Shown: positions 1 through 11,551 of the stretch, piece by piece
Layout of the letters: every line of letters starts with the position of its first letter
Position numbering within the stretch: the first letter of the stretch is position 1
Assembly: GCA_003290165.1 (NCBI GenBank)
Contig: QNQO01006969.1
Coordinates: forward strand, 496,001 to 560,000
Source of the DNA: Berberis thunbergii
Taxonomy: Eukaryota > Streptophyta > Magnoliopsida > Ranunculales > Berberidaceae
Direction: 5' to 3'
Length of the DNA: 64,000 bases
Position numbers and translations under genes: made by a program
Notes under the pieces: model-generated
The model's database searches: none
What the model saw: only the letters and a program-made list of their open reading frames with translations
What the model was told of the DNA's origin: nothing

Positions 1-160
1 AATTAAACCAGTGTTGCGCGGTCATTGCGAAAAAGAGTTTCAACATATTGCAAAAAAATTGGCGCAGAGGAGAGATCGAAGAGCTCCATTTTCGTTTCAA
101 ATCAGATTGTGGAGAACACTTTCACGGTTTGGCAAACACACTTTCGCCTCCTTCCATTTT

Positions 161-703
161 CATTTTAGGGTTCCTTAAAAAATCAGAGTCAGAGAGAAGA
201 GCATAGGAGAGTGTGAAGAGAAGAAGAAGAAGTGAACCATAATCAATCAGTGGAGGATCTTTCGGGCCGGGGAACGGCTTGGTCTGGTAATGCATTTGTT
301 TTTTATTTCTTCGGTTCTTGAATGTTTTTTTTTTTGAATTTTTTCAAGACATGTTAGATTGAAGTAATGTTTTAGCCCTTTGTTGATGCATGATTCTGTT
401 GATTGTTTGATAAACCTTTGTTGATGCTTTCATTTTAGGGTTTGTCAGAAAATCAGAGTGAGAGAGAGGAGCAAAGGAGAGTGTGAAGAGAAAGAAGAAG
501 AAGTGAACCATAATCAATCAGTGGAGGATCTTTCGGGCCGGGGAACGGTTTGGTCTGGTAATGAATTTGTTTTTTACTTCTTGGGTTCTTGAAGGTTTTT
601 TTTTATTTGAATTTTTTTTCAAGACATGTTAGATTGAAGTAATGTTGTTAGCCCTTTGTTGATGCATGATTCTGTTGATTGTTTGAGAAACCTTTGTTGA
701 TGC
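161..703. repeat. 270-bp tandem duplication of a leader-like sequence
   Basis: Two copies lie head to tail (161-430 and 431-703), differing by scattered substitutions and small indels. Each has a purine-rich GAGAGA/GAAGAA tract, a GC-richer segment with GGGCCGGGGAACGG, a possible splice donor (CTG/GTAATG), and a T-rich intron-like stretch. The shape is that of a plant 5' UTR exon followed by its first intron, but no coding exon of a known gene follows. A third partial copy of the intron-like part is at 1979-2061. Function is unknown; it may be a promoter or leader fragment carried by a transposon. Confidence 0.75.
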
Positions 704-789
704 ATGATTCTGTTAGACATGTTAGATGCATGATTATGTCAGACGTGTTAGATTAATATAGAAGTTGAAAGCCCAGTTAGCAGGGCTTT

Positions 790-1315
790 ATTTTAGAAAT
801 TCTCATGCCTCAGTTTCTCAACAGTCAATAAAATGTGGGAATTAACCTCCCTACAATTCAGAATATCAACTAACTGCTCAAAAATTTGGACAACTCCCAC
901 AACAAAAGGGTGATTTTGTTGAAGTCAATGCCTAGCCCAGACACCACTTCAAACCACAGAAGGATGGACTTGATAGCTTCCAATTGGTCATACTTGAATT
1001 GGATCCATGAACCAAATGTTATCATCTGCAGGATGGGAAAGGAAATACCACCTTCCTGGACCTTAAAGCCTTTGATGAGGTTGAAGTGATCAACCTTGAG
1101 GACCATTTGATTTAGTGCTTCTACTACCAATGAAAAAAAGGAATGGGGAAAGGGGGTCACCCTGCCTGATTCCCCTAGTGGCCTTGAAATGCCCTTCAGG
1201 ACAACCTTCAAATTTGATGGAGAAAGTGGTAGTTTTGAGCAGATAGTCTGTGAAAATGCTATCTCATCTACAACTGCTGATGTACTTGAGTTGCCATCCA
1301 GTTTCCTGAACACTA
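790..1315 (-). pseudogene. LINE reverse transcriptase relic
   Basis: On the minus strand a 147-codon open stretch (1313-870) reads like the middle of a plant L1-type reverse transcriptase. A degraded LRQGDPLSP region is followed by a good match to the PFLFVLVVEALN block (read here as HSFFSLVVEALNQM). After it come a GF.V......SFPILQM block and a SGLGIDFNK block typical of the segment after the catalytic loop. The catalytic FADD box is lost (read as ITFGSW) and the fragment has no complete domain, so it cannot be active. Similarity in other frames continues to about 790. It is probably a 5'-truncated, decayed insertion. Confidence 0.6.
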
Positions 1316-2120
1316 GCTTCTGCTAACTGGGTATTCCATAATGGTTGTTCAATTTCTTATATTTTTTTTAAATAAATAAAAGTGAATGTAGTTGGATTTT
1401 CAGGCATCTTTTATGTCTGCAATATTAGAAGATTAATGAATGAAACGAAAATACACATATCAAAGTAGCTAGATTTGTGGGGAATTTCTGTAAGGATTCC
1501 AAATGGTTGAAGTTTAAGTTCAAATATCAACGTCAAAGGATTTTTTTAGGTTGTGTCAGAATTAGGAATGTTTAGAGGATCACATTTCTAGTCACTGAAG
1601 GAGATAATAATGTGAAGCAATTCAACCAATGAACTAAATATAGAAATGAATCTTAGTAGAAATAAATTATGGTTGTCAATAATTATGAATGAAATAAAGA
1701 TAAATCCACATGCTGAGACAAAATTTGTTGAGATGGAGTAACCACACTATAGTTAATGTTAAACGAAGACAAGAAAAAACTGATGCAACACAGATTAGTC
1801 AAATTAGAGATCATTAGCATCAAACGAAGCCACATAAAAATTATAGACACAAACCTAATGATTCAACAAGAATGAATTGGTAAAACAAGTGATTAACAGC
1901 AATAAGAACAAACATGAAAACCACAACCTATTGTCAAATCCTCAACTGTAATGCAAATGTTGAATGTTTATTTTTTTTAAAATTTTTTTCAAGACATGTT
2001 AGATTGAAGTAATGTTTTAGCCCTTTGTTGATGCATGATTCTGTTGATTGTTTGAGAAACCCACAATATTGATGTATCTGATAATTTTAGTAGTTCACTT
2101 GAGAATGTGTTTATGTTTAT
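1316..2120. other. AT-rich stretch without a recognisable gene
   Basis: No supported coding sequence. The only repeated piece is 1979-2061, a partial third copy of the intron-like part of the duplicated sequence at 161-703. Confidence 0.5.
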
Positions 2121-2136
2121 TGGTATCAGAGCCATG
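2121..2136 (+). other. tRNA-Met primer-binding-site-like sequence
   Basis: TGGTATCAGAGCCATG matches the 3' end complement of initiator tRNA-Met, the primer used by plant Ty1/copia elements and by caulimovirid pararetroviruses. The copia element at 7205 uses the same core. Downstream (2180-2480) lies an open but interrupted stretch rich in acidic residues. No LTR pair or pol gene is visible nearby, so this is at best a remnant of a reverse-transcribing element. Confidence 0.35.
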
Positions 2137-2864
2137 TTAAGAATCTTGAAACAACTAGTTCAGATTGAACTACTTAAGAATCTGTTGATCTAGAATTAAC
2201 GTTATCTAAGGACCAGTCAGTTCTTGGTATAGTATTTCCCGACCCTTTTGAAACGGGATCACCGGGAACTTTTCTAATACCTCCTCATGGAGCATCAAGA
2301 AAAGTCTGAATTGAGGAAGTCTGGATGATAATAATGTCTGATCTATATCAAATAGATTATGATATGGAACAATGTGAAGAAGTTGAATTTCATGAAGAAC
2401 ATGGAAATTTCAAAGCCGATGTTTTCATAGAAGAATCTAAGTTAAAAATGATAGCTTCACAACATCTAAAACTTAGATAATCTTTTGAATCATGAGTGTT
2501 TGACTAAAGTTAATCTTTTAATTGACTATGCTACAATATTGTTTGAATCAAAGCATCTTGAAAGACAACCCCAACCTGAAGAGCTTACTGGAATTTTAAT
2601 TGACTATGCTACAATATTTTTTTATGCATTTCTAATGCTATTTTAGTCATCATCTTTGGTTGAGACCAATTATTTTGTTTTTGTTTCTTATTTTGACTTT
2701 TGAGTTGGGAAAGAGAAGCTTTGTAGCTAAGTATCCAGATTGGCTTTTCCAATGTTTTATAAAAATTTATTTGTTGTGATATGTTGTGGAAGGAAACAAT
2801 GTATAAATGTAGTGTATATAGTTGTTTCTTATTTCTTTTTGTTTGATAATGGTTAATATCTATA

Positions 2865-4005
2865 ATGTCATTAATAGAAATGGGTAGTACTCGCGGCAAT
2901 CTCTCCACCAATGATGTCACTACATCTACAAATGATGACAGTGAAGTTAAAAAGGTCATACAGTTCATTGTCCATGGTTTAGCAGTTGGACCTAGTGCTA
3001 GAAATTTCAATAAACGCATTGGAAAGTTTGTTGAAACCCTTGTGCCCATCAAATTCAAGGGTTGGCACCATGTTACTGACAACTACAAAGAGGATGTGTG
3101 GAATGGCCTCAAGGTGAGATTTTACATAATTGATTTTCATAATGTCTTATTTTATTGTCAACTTATATCTCAATGGCTTATTTGTAGCATGAATACGACA
3201 TCCCAAATTATGTGAAAAAGGAGTGTGCATTTGAAAATGCTAGAATATTTTAGAAGGTTCAAGGCAGATCTTAAGAATGACTATTTGGATAAGTATCCAA
3301 CCATTGATGAACAAGAGAAACATGTTCCAAATGGTGTAAGAGAGGAGGATTGGAAGGAGTTTGTTCGCTATGAGAGCACCCCTAAAGCGAAGGCAATTAG
3401 AGCCCAAAATGCCAAAAACAAAAAGGCTTCAAAATATGTATGGGAGGGTGGCCAAAAGAGTGTTGTAGAAGTAGAGTATGAAATTGTAATTGAGTTTCTA
3501 GCTACTAGTACAATAATAACCATTTAACTATATAGGCTGAGACTAATCTTTCAAGTATATAGGTTGAGAAGAACCCTGATGGGGAACCCATCACACGCAC
3601 TGATATATGGATTGCTTGTCACACGGGAAAGGATGGAAAACCCACGCATGGTGCTAAACTATATATGGTATGTGCCCAATGATGTCTTTTATTCACAATT
3701 CTTAATTTACTTTGTAGTTGTTTGAATATTATTTGTGTCCTGTGTTATTTTATTTTTTCATTCTTTTTAAGGAACAAGTTAAAGCAAAAAAGGCCGCCTT
3801 GCAAGAATCTTCAACCCAAGGTACCACTGACCTCACTATTGATAATGATCCTGTAGGCCAAGTGTTTGGCCAAGAAGAAACGGGACGTGTTCGTTGTGTT
3901 GGAGCAACCGTCTCTAAAAGGAAGTATGATGCTTCACTTCCCGCTCGTTCATTGCTTTTGGATAAAATATTGGAAGTAAAAAAATTTAGCGAAAAATATG
4001 ATTGA
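2865..4005 (+). pseudogene. Ptta/En-Spm (CACTA) tnpA-like transposase gene, decayed
   Basis: A multi-exon gene resembling the plant Ptta/En/Spm transposase family (PF03004 type). Exon 1 runs from ATG 2865 to 3113 and ends at a GT donor; it holds a block ending KGWHHVTDNYKEDVWNGL. The next exon starts at 3188 after an AG and carries the family pattern E.ARIF(W)K...LK..Y....T.EEK..N.P.G....DW..FV.YE, then R.QNAKNKK. Further exons are 3563-3667 (TDIWIACHTGKDGKPTHGA) and 3772-4005. Breaks: a stop replaces the expected Trp after ENARIF near 3253, a frameshift follows within a few codons, and a stop ends the last block at 4003-4005. In CACTA elements this protein binds subterminal repeats. It may belong to the element whose right end is at 15059, with the copia inserted between. 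I see no matching tnpD gene upstream. Confidence 0.7.
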
Positions 4006-6925
4006 TTGGAAGAAAATGTTCAATGGATACGAGAGAGACTTGAAAATGGAACTTATGTGAGACCATCAACAAGTGAGGGAACACAATGAGGGACACAAAG
4101 AACTGAAGATACATCTTCATCCCATGCACAATTGACGAGGCAACCAGAAAATCCATTACCTCCATCTCCATTACCACCATCTTCTCAAGGTGTTGCGAGG
4201 TTTCCTTCTCCGAGCAATCTTGTGTTCCTTCAGTGTCAAGGACTTACAAAGTTTTTGATTGGCATAAGAATGTCATTGCAATAGCAAAAGAGGTTGTAGA
4301 TCCTATCCATCGATTCTCTTGCGATTTCCACGGATCATTGAACCCTGCAACAAAGATCAGACTTTCCTTGTGCTTCAAATAGATGACTGAGGTGAAACTT
4401 TACAAGAGTGATCCAAAAGGAGACATGATGGGGGATTTGGACGTTGGTGATTTCTTCGTATGGTGTAAAAATCATGTGGGACTTGATGATTGAAAGTTAC
4501 AACTACCTTGGTAGTTACAACCTTGAAGATATCCTTGATGCTTGCTATTTTTGTGGACTTGCATGCAATACTGTAGTACTTAGTAGTTATACGTTCATTT
4601 TTGTTTTTTGACTTACACACTCCTGACTGATTTGGTTTTGGTAGTCCCAAATCTGTAATTTTAATTTGGATTTTGTAGTCCCAAATATGTAATCTTAGTA
4701 GTGTTGTTTTCTTGTTGAATATATGTATATATATATATATATATTTACCTATGTTTTTAAAATTTATAACAACCCTTTTTTAACTCCGCCAATGTAAAGG
4801 TTCTTTTTTACATTGTCGGTCCCAAGCCCGGATAAAGGAGGAGGGATGAGGGTATGTTTACCTTTATCAATTTTTGTGTTAAGTTTCATTATATTTTTTT
4901 CATTGTGATATGGTTATTTGGTTCTTATATATATATATATATTAAATTTTTTGATGTGCAGGTGGCTATTTTCATCATCTCAATGATCTATCTTATGGAG
5001 TCGACTTGCAATATATTAGGTGGATGGGTATACTGCAGGTACGTGTTGTTTACTGCTTACAAAAAGGGCACTTTTATATAGGATGGATTAGGATATTAGA
5101 GAAGTGTCTCGTACACAACATTTCTTGAAATCCCGACATGGACATGGTTATCTGTATACCCACTGATTTTCCCTAATTCCTGTAAGAGTTTAACCTTGTT
5201 GGTGGAGGTGTTTGTTGCTTGTTGCCCACTAGCAGAATTCATGGTTGAAACAATTTATGCTACTAAAATTTTGCTTTATTTTGTGAAAGAATTTGATGAA
5301 TGAGAGCACGTTCATTTTGTATTAGACTATTTAAAATTTGGATGAGGGAAAGGTATCAACTTCATGTTTGATATACAATCAGAGCTCTCTGGAGAATAGG
5401 AATCTGTAAAGATGGCAATCATTCTGTGTTCAGTCTTTCAGTTGGATAGATTTCTTATGTTCATCTGCTGGCATCTCCTTTGAGGAGCACAATGAAGACC
5501 AGTGATAACCCATAACTCCAGCCCACCAGTAGTGCCATCCCTAGTCACATTGCCCAAATAAGATAGTTTATTATGCAGGAAACATTTTCTCTAGAAATTG
5601 CTCTACATTTGTTTTTTTCATTGCAGTAAAATAGTTCCTCATGTTACTTATCAGAAAAAAAAATGTTCACTTGGTTCTACTATGGAGAAGCTCATGAATC
5701 ATGTGAGTTATGCTGTAACTTTACATATTCCTGACAGGTTGCATTACTTAAATGAACATTTAATCAAGAATTGCTAGGTTCTTGGACCTGACCATACTCC
5801 GATTCAGACTCTCAGCCACTTGATCGTATCATCCAATTTGCCAAGTCTTCCCTCAAACTAGGTTTGTTGGTGGAGTTTAGCAGGGTACCAAAAATACATG
5901 CTGTAGGGTGCTATTTCAAAAATGCTCAAGTGAAGTGTCTAAGGTACAAGCTTTTTCCAACTTGAACCCATTAGTTTATTAGTACTACTAGCTGTTTGTT
6001 TTACATCGTATGATGAAAACATGATTGTAAACTAAAATAGTTCGTATGACATGTGATAGACATTATGGCGGGTAAACATTTTCCTCAAGGAAGATCGAAA
6101 ATTGAGGAAAAGGTGTCTGACCATATTGCACAGATCTTGCAACTTCAATTTTCTTTCAATGTTGATGCTTAGGAACCTTTGAGGCTTCCAGTTGCAACTT
6201 AAAGGGAGTATCAAAAAAATTCCAATCCAGAAGATCACAGAATTCGTTGAGGAACATTTGTTTTTAATTTATCAAAAAGAAAAAGCATCTTCTTTTCTAT
6301 GTTAATTTATAAAAAATAAAAAAACAAACTTCTTCAGGACGCGCGTATGTGGTACGCGAAAATGGAGTCTTTTCTTCTTTGTTTTTAAGAAAAGAAAAAG
6401 GTAAAAACATCTTCTTTTCTGTCTTAATTTATCAAAATGAAAAAGCATTGTCTTCTTTCTGTGCTTCCCTTGCTCTGTCCCTCTGATTGCTTCATATTCA
6501 CTTCCCTCTCCCTTGCTCACTCTCTGCTGTCTAAGGTATGTGAATACTTTCTTCCTTCCTTCACTTTGGTTTTGGATAGATAAGTTATCATGCCCGAATT
6601 TGCTAAAAATCAATTTGTCATGTTGGTTTATGGAACTGGTGCTTATAACATTATTCTGCTGCTCTTGTTGCTTACTACTGCTACTTATACTACTACTTTT
6701 GTTGATAGCAGAGATAAAAAGAACTTAATGTTTATCAGTTATCAATGTCTGATTTCATTTGCAGTTTGGTTTAGTAAATGGATTGACATTTTGATTGAAA
6801 GTGTTTTGATAGGCCCCCAATCAGATTTACTTATACAAGGAAAAGACATAGAGAAACAAAACTGTGAATGGGGAGTATTCTGTCAGTGAAGGGTGCAGTT
6901 AGTTGCTCTGTTAGTAAATGGTGGA
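4006..6925. other. region without a recognisable gene; simple repeats
   Basis: To about 4200 the tail of the transposase reading frame can be followed, Pro-rich and with stops. An AT dinucleotide run lies at 4720-4745 and another near 4929-4942. Position 6240-6470 holds two copies of an A/T-rich piece (AAAAGCATCTTCTTTTCT, then TTAATTTAT) around a short CG-rich segment with ACGCGCGTATGTGGTACGCG. The Leu-rich open frames at 6513-6889 look like chance reading of CT-rich sequence. No host gene can be supported. Confidence 0.5.
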
Positions 6926-7204
6926 TGATAGAATAGATACAATAGATATAAAATAGTCTGTTAGAAAGTTAGTTTGCATTGTTGTTAGAAGGTTAGCAAT
7001 TGTTGTTAGAAGGTTAGCATAAACTGCTTGTATTGTTAGTATGACCTGTCATGAGTTGTAGTCTGTTTTTGAAATCTGTTAGTGTCAAATGTAATGTCTC
7101 TCTTTGTATCATTTGTAATCTCATACATTATAAATAGAGAAGAGGATGCTCTGTAATATGATTGACAAATACAGAGATCCAGTTTAGTTCATCAAGTTCT
7201 TTCA
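6926..7204 (+). repeat. 5' LTR of the copia element
   Basis: 279 bp, TG...CA. It contains a TATAAATA promoter-like box near 7130 and internal short repeats of TTGTTAGAAGGTTAGCA. It matches the right LTR except at two positions (C/T in AACTG[C/T]TTG and G/A in ACAGA[G/A]ATCC). Confidence 0.97.
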
Positions 7205-7216
7205 TGGTATCAGAGC
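7205..7216 (+). other. primer-binding site, tRNA-iMet
   Basis: TGGTATCAGAGC begins immediately after the CA end of the left LTR and matches the standard plant copia minus-strand primer site. Confidence 0.92.
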
Positions 7217-7234
7217 TGTGAGTCTCTTCTATCA

Positions 7235-8101
7235 ATGGCGACACAGTCCTCGTCTTCCTCTGGTTCTCTCAATAATGTTCAGACCTCAAATGTGTCTTCT
7301 TCTCCTTCTTTTCAAGTCTTAAACCATTCTCTACCAGTAAAATTAGATAGATCCAACTATATACTTTGGAAGTCTCAAATTGAGAATGTCATTTTTGCTA
7401 ATGGTTTTGAAAATTTCATTGAAGGAATTTCAATTTGTCCAACAAAGGAACTAAGTCCAGGAGTTATCAATCCTTCATTTGTTGCTTGGAGAAGACAAGA
7501 TCGTACCATACTCAGTTGGATTTATGCCTCACTTACACCAGCAATCATGGCTCAAATCATTGGTCATACTACCTCTTTCTCAGCCTGGAAGGCTTTAGAA
7601 CAAATTTTTTCTTCTTCCTCAAGAGCAAGAATCATGCAATTACGTTTGGATTTGCAGTCTACCAAGAAGGGTTCACTGTCCATGATTGATTATATCATGA
7701 AAATCAAGAGTGCTGCGGACAATTTAGCAGCTATTGGCGAGGTAATTTCGGATCAAGATCATATAATGAACCTCTTAAATGGACTAGGTACTGAGTATAA
7801 TCCAGTAGTCACAACCATCAATGTCCGAGATGATCAGATCTCGCTTGAGTCTATTCACAGTATGCTACTATCATTTGAAAACAGATTGGAGCAGCAAAGT
7901 TCTATCGATAGCATACAAACTATCTCAGCAAATGTAGCCAATTATAGTAGTAAACAATCATTTGGTCGAGGCAGAGGAAGGAGTTATAGCAGTCATTTTC
8001 ACAGAGATATGTCCAGCAATATGGCCAACAAGGTGGTCATTATAACAAACCATCTAATGATCGACCACAATGCAAGTTATGTGGTAAATTTGGTCATATA
8101 G
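7235..8101 (+). pseudogene. copia Gag (capsid) protein, frameshifted before the zinc knuckle
   Basis: Starts at an ATG 30 bp after the LTR. A Ser-rich N-terminus (residues 1-30) is followed by the copia capsid pattern: L....F..WK..I...I....F, a W...D..I..WI.ASL block around residue 85, and AW..LE..F...S.AR...L...L near residues 118-140. Near residue 250 a Gly/Arg-rich linker starts (GRGRGRSYSS). Soon after (about 8010) the frame is lost: the CCHC knuckle (CKLCGKFGHIAMAC, about 8070-8112) lies in another frame, so this ORF ends at 8101 without it. Gag packages the element RNA in cytoplasmic particles. Confidence 0.92.
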
Positions 8102-8975
8102 CCATGGCTTGTTATCATAGGTTTGATGTTAATTTTCAGCAAGGAGCAAGTCATTTGAAATCTGGTTCTCTAGTTGATCCTAAACCGGCTATGCTAGCCT
8201 TAGCAGTAGTATCTAATCCATTTCATAGTGAAGGCTGGTACTTGGATTCAGGAGCAAGTCATCACTTGACTAATGATCATGTTGGTCTCACCAATTCTTC
8301 TCCATATGCAGGTTCAGACAAAGTTACTGTTGGTAATGGTTCTTCTCTTCCTATTGCTAATGTCGGGTCATTATCTTTCTCTTCTTCTCATCACACTCCC
8401 TTTCTTCTAAAGCAAGTCTTTCATGTCCCTTCTTTATCAACCAATTTGGTCAGTGTTACAAAGTTTTGTGCTGATAACAATGTGTTCATTGAATTCTGGT
8501 CCAATTATTTTTTTGTAAAGGATCCAATTTCTAGGAAGGTTCTTGCTCGAGGCAGCCTTGAGAATGGGCTATACAGGCTACCTGTTCTTCCTGTCTCCAA
8601 GGCAGCATTAGCTTCCAGTTCCAGTTCCAGTCTCAGTTGCAGTTCCAGTCCTACTAGTTTCAGTCTCAGTTCCAGTTCCAATCCTAGCTTATCTACTAGC
8701 TCTAGCATATCAGATGTATCTACAAATTCTAGTTCTTCTTGTATTGATAATCTTGAACAATTATGGCACTATAGACTAGGCCATCCTTCAAAAGATGTTG
8801 TTCATCAGATATTAAGTCTTTGTAATGTTCCACTTAATAAATCTAGTTGTTCATCAATTTGTTCATCCTGTCAGCTTGCCAAAAGTCATAGATTACCTAC
8901 TTCTTTGTCATCTTTTCATGCGTCTAGTCCTTTAGAACTTATTCATATGGACATCTGGGGTCCTGTTTTTATAAA
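8018..8975 (+). pseudogene. copia zinc knuckle, protease and GAG-pre-integrase segment
   Basis: The frame containing the ATG at 8104 opens about 8018, after the gag frameshift. It encodes a CX2CX4HX4C knuckle and the aspartic protease motif WYLDSGASHH (about 8236-8265, catalytic Asp present). Next is a Ser-rich linker (8590-8740) made of TTCCAG/AGTTCC-type repeats, then the GAG-pre-integrase domain LWHYRLGHPS with its CysXXCys pair. The integrase start [12 protein letters not shown] is at about 8932-8967. A further shift near 8975 breaks the integrase, after which this frame reads nonsense to its stop at 9069. Confidence 0.9.
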
Positions 8976-10469
8976 TCAACTTCTGGTGCAAGGTTTTTTC
9001 TTCTGTTTGTTGATGATTTTTCACGCTTCATCTGGTTCTTCCCACTTCAGTCCAAAGGTCAGGCTCTAGCTGTCTTCAAATTGTTCAAGATTCAAGTTGA
9101 GAATCAGTTCAATACTTCTATCAAATGTCTGCAATCAGATAATGGAGGTGAGTTCAAAGTGTTTAAATCTTTCTTGTTGGAGTCTGGTATCAGACATAGA
9201 TTTTCTTGTCCATACTCCTCTTTCCAGAATGGTCGAGTGGAACGTAGACATCAACATGTAGTTGAGACTGGTCTTGCTCTGTTAGCCCATGCATATATGC
9301 CTTTTCAATTCTGGCAATATGCTTTTCAAGCTGCTGTTTTTCTCATTAATCGAATGCTTACTAAGGTGCTTCGTAATAAATCTCCTTATCAAGTTCTTCT
9401 TCATCGTCTACCTGATTATCGGGCACTTCATGTTTTTGGTTGTCTTTGTTATCCTTTCATTCGTCCATACAACAAACATAAACTTCAATTTCGATCTGTT
9501 GCTTGTGTGTTCGTTGGGTATAGTTTAGAACATAAGGGGTACTTGTGTCATCACACTTCTGGCCGAGTTTATGTTTCTCCTAATGTGGTCTTTGATGAGT
9601 CCTGTCTACCTATGCAATGCTCATCAGTTTCCTCTTCTCCTTCTCCTATGCAATGCTCTTCTCCTTCTCCTATAGTCTCTTCTTTTATACCATCTCTTAC
9701 TATAGTACCTCATGTAGTACCTACTATTGTGCCTAATGACAATCTGGTAGTACCTAATCTCATTCCTTCCCCTGCTCCTATTTCATCACCTATTCCATCT
9801 GCATCTATCTCTTCTTCTACTACACCTATTCCATTTGTTTCTACACCTATTCCTCCTGCTCCTACTCTCCTTCCTGCTCCTAATCTCATTCCATCATCTG
9901 ATCCTCCACGCATGATTACTCGGTCCATGACTGGCATCTCTAAGAAGAAACAGATGCTAGACTTGTCTGTGGTCAAGACTTCTGAACCCACTACTCTTCG
10001 CCAAGCTCTTAAGGATCCTCACTGGGTTCATGCTATGGAACAAGAGATAACAGCTTTACATCGTAATGCCACTTGGACTTTGGTTGATCCTCCTACTCAT
10101 GGCAACATCATTGGTTGCAGATGGGTTTTTAGGCTCAAATTCAAACCTGATGGCAGTATTGACAGGTATAAAGCCCGCCTTGTTGCTAAAGGTTTTAATC
10201 AAACTCATGGATTAGATTATTTTGAAACGTTTAGTCCAGTGGTTAAGCCTGCCACCATTCGCATTATCCTCACTCTTGCGGTTAGTTTTCATTGGGACAT
10301 ACGACAACTTGATGTTCATAATGCATTCTTAAATGGGGATCTTGAAGAACATGTTTTTATGACTCAGCCTCCAGGGTTTACTGATGCCAAGTCTCCATCC
10401 AAAGTCTGCCAGTTACGCAAGTCTTTGTATGGATTAAAAGAGTCTCCGCGTGCTTGGTTTCTAAGCTGA
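8976..10469 (+). pseudogene. copia integrase core and N-terminal reverse transcriptase
   Basis: The frame resumes right after the break at about 8975, with the integrase core block LFVDDFSRF and then SDNGGEF (about 9139) and [19 protein letters not shown] residues carrying the last catalytic Glu. From about 9600 to 9900 comes a Ser/Pro-rich linker. The RVT_2 reverse transcriptase starts near 9990, with [20 protein letters not shown], the [13 protein letters not shown] block containing the first catalytic Asp, and [11 protein letters not shown]. The ORF stops at 10467-10469 because one base is missing before the usual KLS segment. Confidence 0.93.
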
Positions 10470-10715
10470 GTTGTGCACTTCTGCAATGGGGATTTTTTGC
10501 TTCTCGGACTGATAGTTCTATGTTTCATTTCTTCTTATTCTATACTTATTCTATTGGTCAAGGTGGATAAGCATTCCATACTTATATTCTATTGGTCTAT
10601 GTGGACGATATTATTGTTACTAGCAGCTCTTCCAGCCTCATTTCTTCTCTTATCACTCAACTTAATTCGGTTTTTGCTCTTCGTGAATTGGGGCCCTTGT
10701 CCTACTTCTTAGGTA
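10470..10715 (+). pseudogene. copia RT palm segment with YVDD, out of frame
   Basis: The RT catalytic box LLVYVDDIIVT is present (Tyr-Val-Asp-Asp at 10598-10609) but in a different frame from the flanking parts. Upstream of it about 35 bp around TACTTATTCTATTGGTC are imperfectly duplicated (10530-10595), which adds a stop. Downstream the frame runs through LGPLSYFLGIE and is shifted again near 10728. Confidence 0.85.
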
Positions 10716-11551
10716 TTGAAGTTCATAGGTCATGGTTCTCTTCATCTCAGCCAAGCTAAGTATATCTCTGACCTTCTTCAGCGTGCTGCTATGGTGGATT
10801 GCAAGTCCTCTCCTACTCCTGGTGCTGTTGGACAATCCTTATCTCAGCTTGATGGCACTACTCTCATGGATGCTACCACCTATCGTAGTATTGTTGGCGC
10901 TCTCCAATATGTCACTATGACACGGCCTGACATTGCTTTTGCTATCAATAAGGCCTGCCAGTTTATGCAAGCACCCACTACTTCTCACTGGTTAGCTGTC
11001 CAACGTATTCTCCGCTACCTAAAAGGCTCTTCCAATGATGGTTTACTCATTCATCCTACATGTGACCTTGCTCTTGAAGCCTTCTCTGATGCTGATTGGG
11101 GAGCCAACCCTGATGACAGACGCAGTTCTAGTGGTTACTTGGTATACCTAGGTGGTACTCTTGTTTCTTGGTCAGTCACCAAGCAACGTGTTGTCTCCAG
11201 AAGCAGTGTTGAATCTGAATATAGAGGCCTTGCTATTGCCACTTCTGAAGTCATTTGGATCCAAGCTTTGTTAAAGGAACTTTGTCTTCCTCTTTCTGGT
11301 ACTCCAATTCTGTGGTATGACAATGTCAGTGCCTACCATCTTGCCAAGAATCCAGTCTTTCATGCCCGCACTAAACATATTGAGATTGATCTTCATTTTA
11401 TTCATGATCATGTTCTTCAAGGTTCTTTGCTTCTCAAATATGTTCCTAGCACTGACCAACCTGCGGATCTTCTAACCAAGCATCTTCCAAGTGCAAGGTT
11501 CACCTACCTCAAATCTCTTCTTGGTCTTGCTCCCTTGCCCTTGAGGGGGGA
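10716..11551 (+). pseudogene. copia C-terminal RT and RNase H
   Basis: Encodes the end of RT (LHLSQAKYISDLL, SIVGALQYVTMTRPDI, LRYLKG) and RNase H: the first Asp in AFSDADWGANPDDRRSSSGY, then the SSVESEYRGLA block, WYDN, and the terminal HARTKHIEIDLHF motif. The last codons (LLGLAPLPLRG) run into the polypurine tract. This frame equals that of the segment ending at 10469, so the two indels in between compensate. Confidence 0.93.
11541..11551 (+). other. polypurine tract
   Basis: TTGAGGGGGGA lies directly before the TG of the right LTR, as expected for the plus-strand primer. Confidence 0.85.

Noticed and set aside
4800..4850. GGTCCCAAGCCCGGATAAAG, a phrase that seemed familiar from many plant sequences
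   Set aside because: It could not be tied to a named element or gene from the sequence alone.
6513..6889. Leu/Thr-rich hydrophobic open frames that could be a membrane protein
   Set aside because: They lie in CT- and TA-rich low-complexity sequence, overlap in different frames, and have no recognisable motif or gene signals.
8505..8708. Minus-strand Leu/Glu-rich open frame
   Set aside because: Shadow of the Ser-rich linker in the copia polyprotein.
9710..9991. Minus-strand Gly/Ile-rich open frame
   Set aside because: Shadow of the Ser/Pro-rich linker between integrase and RT.
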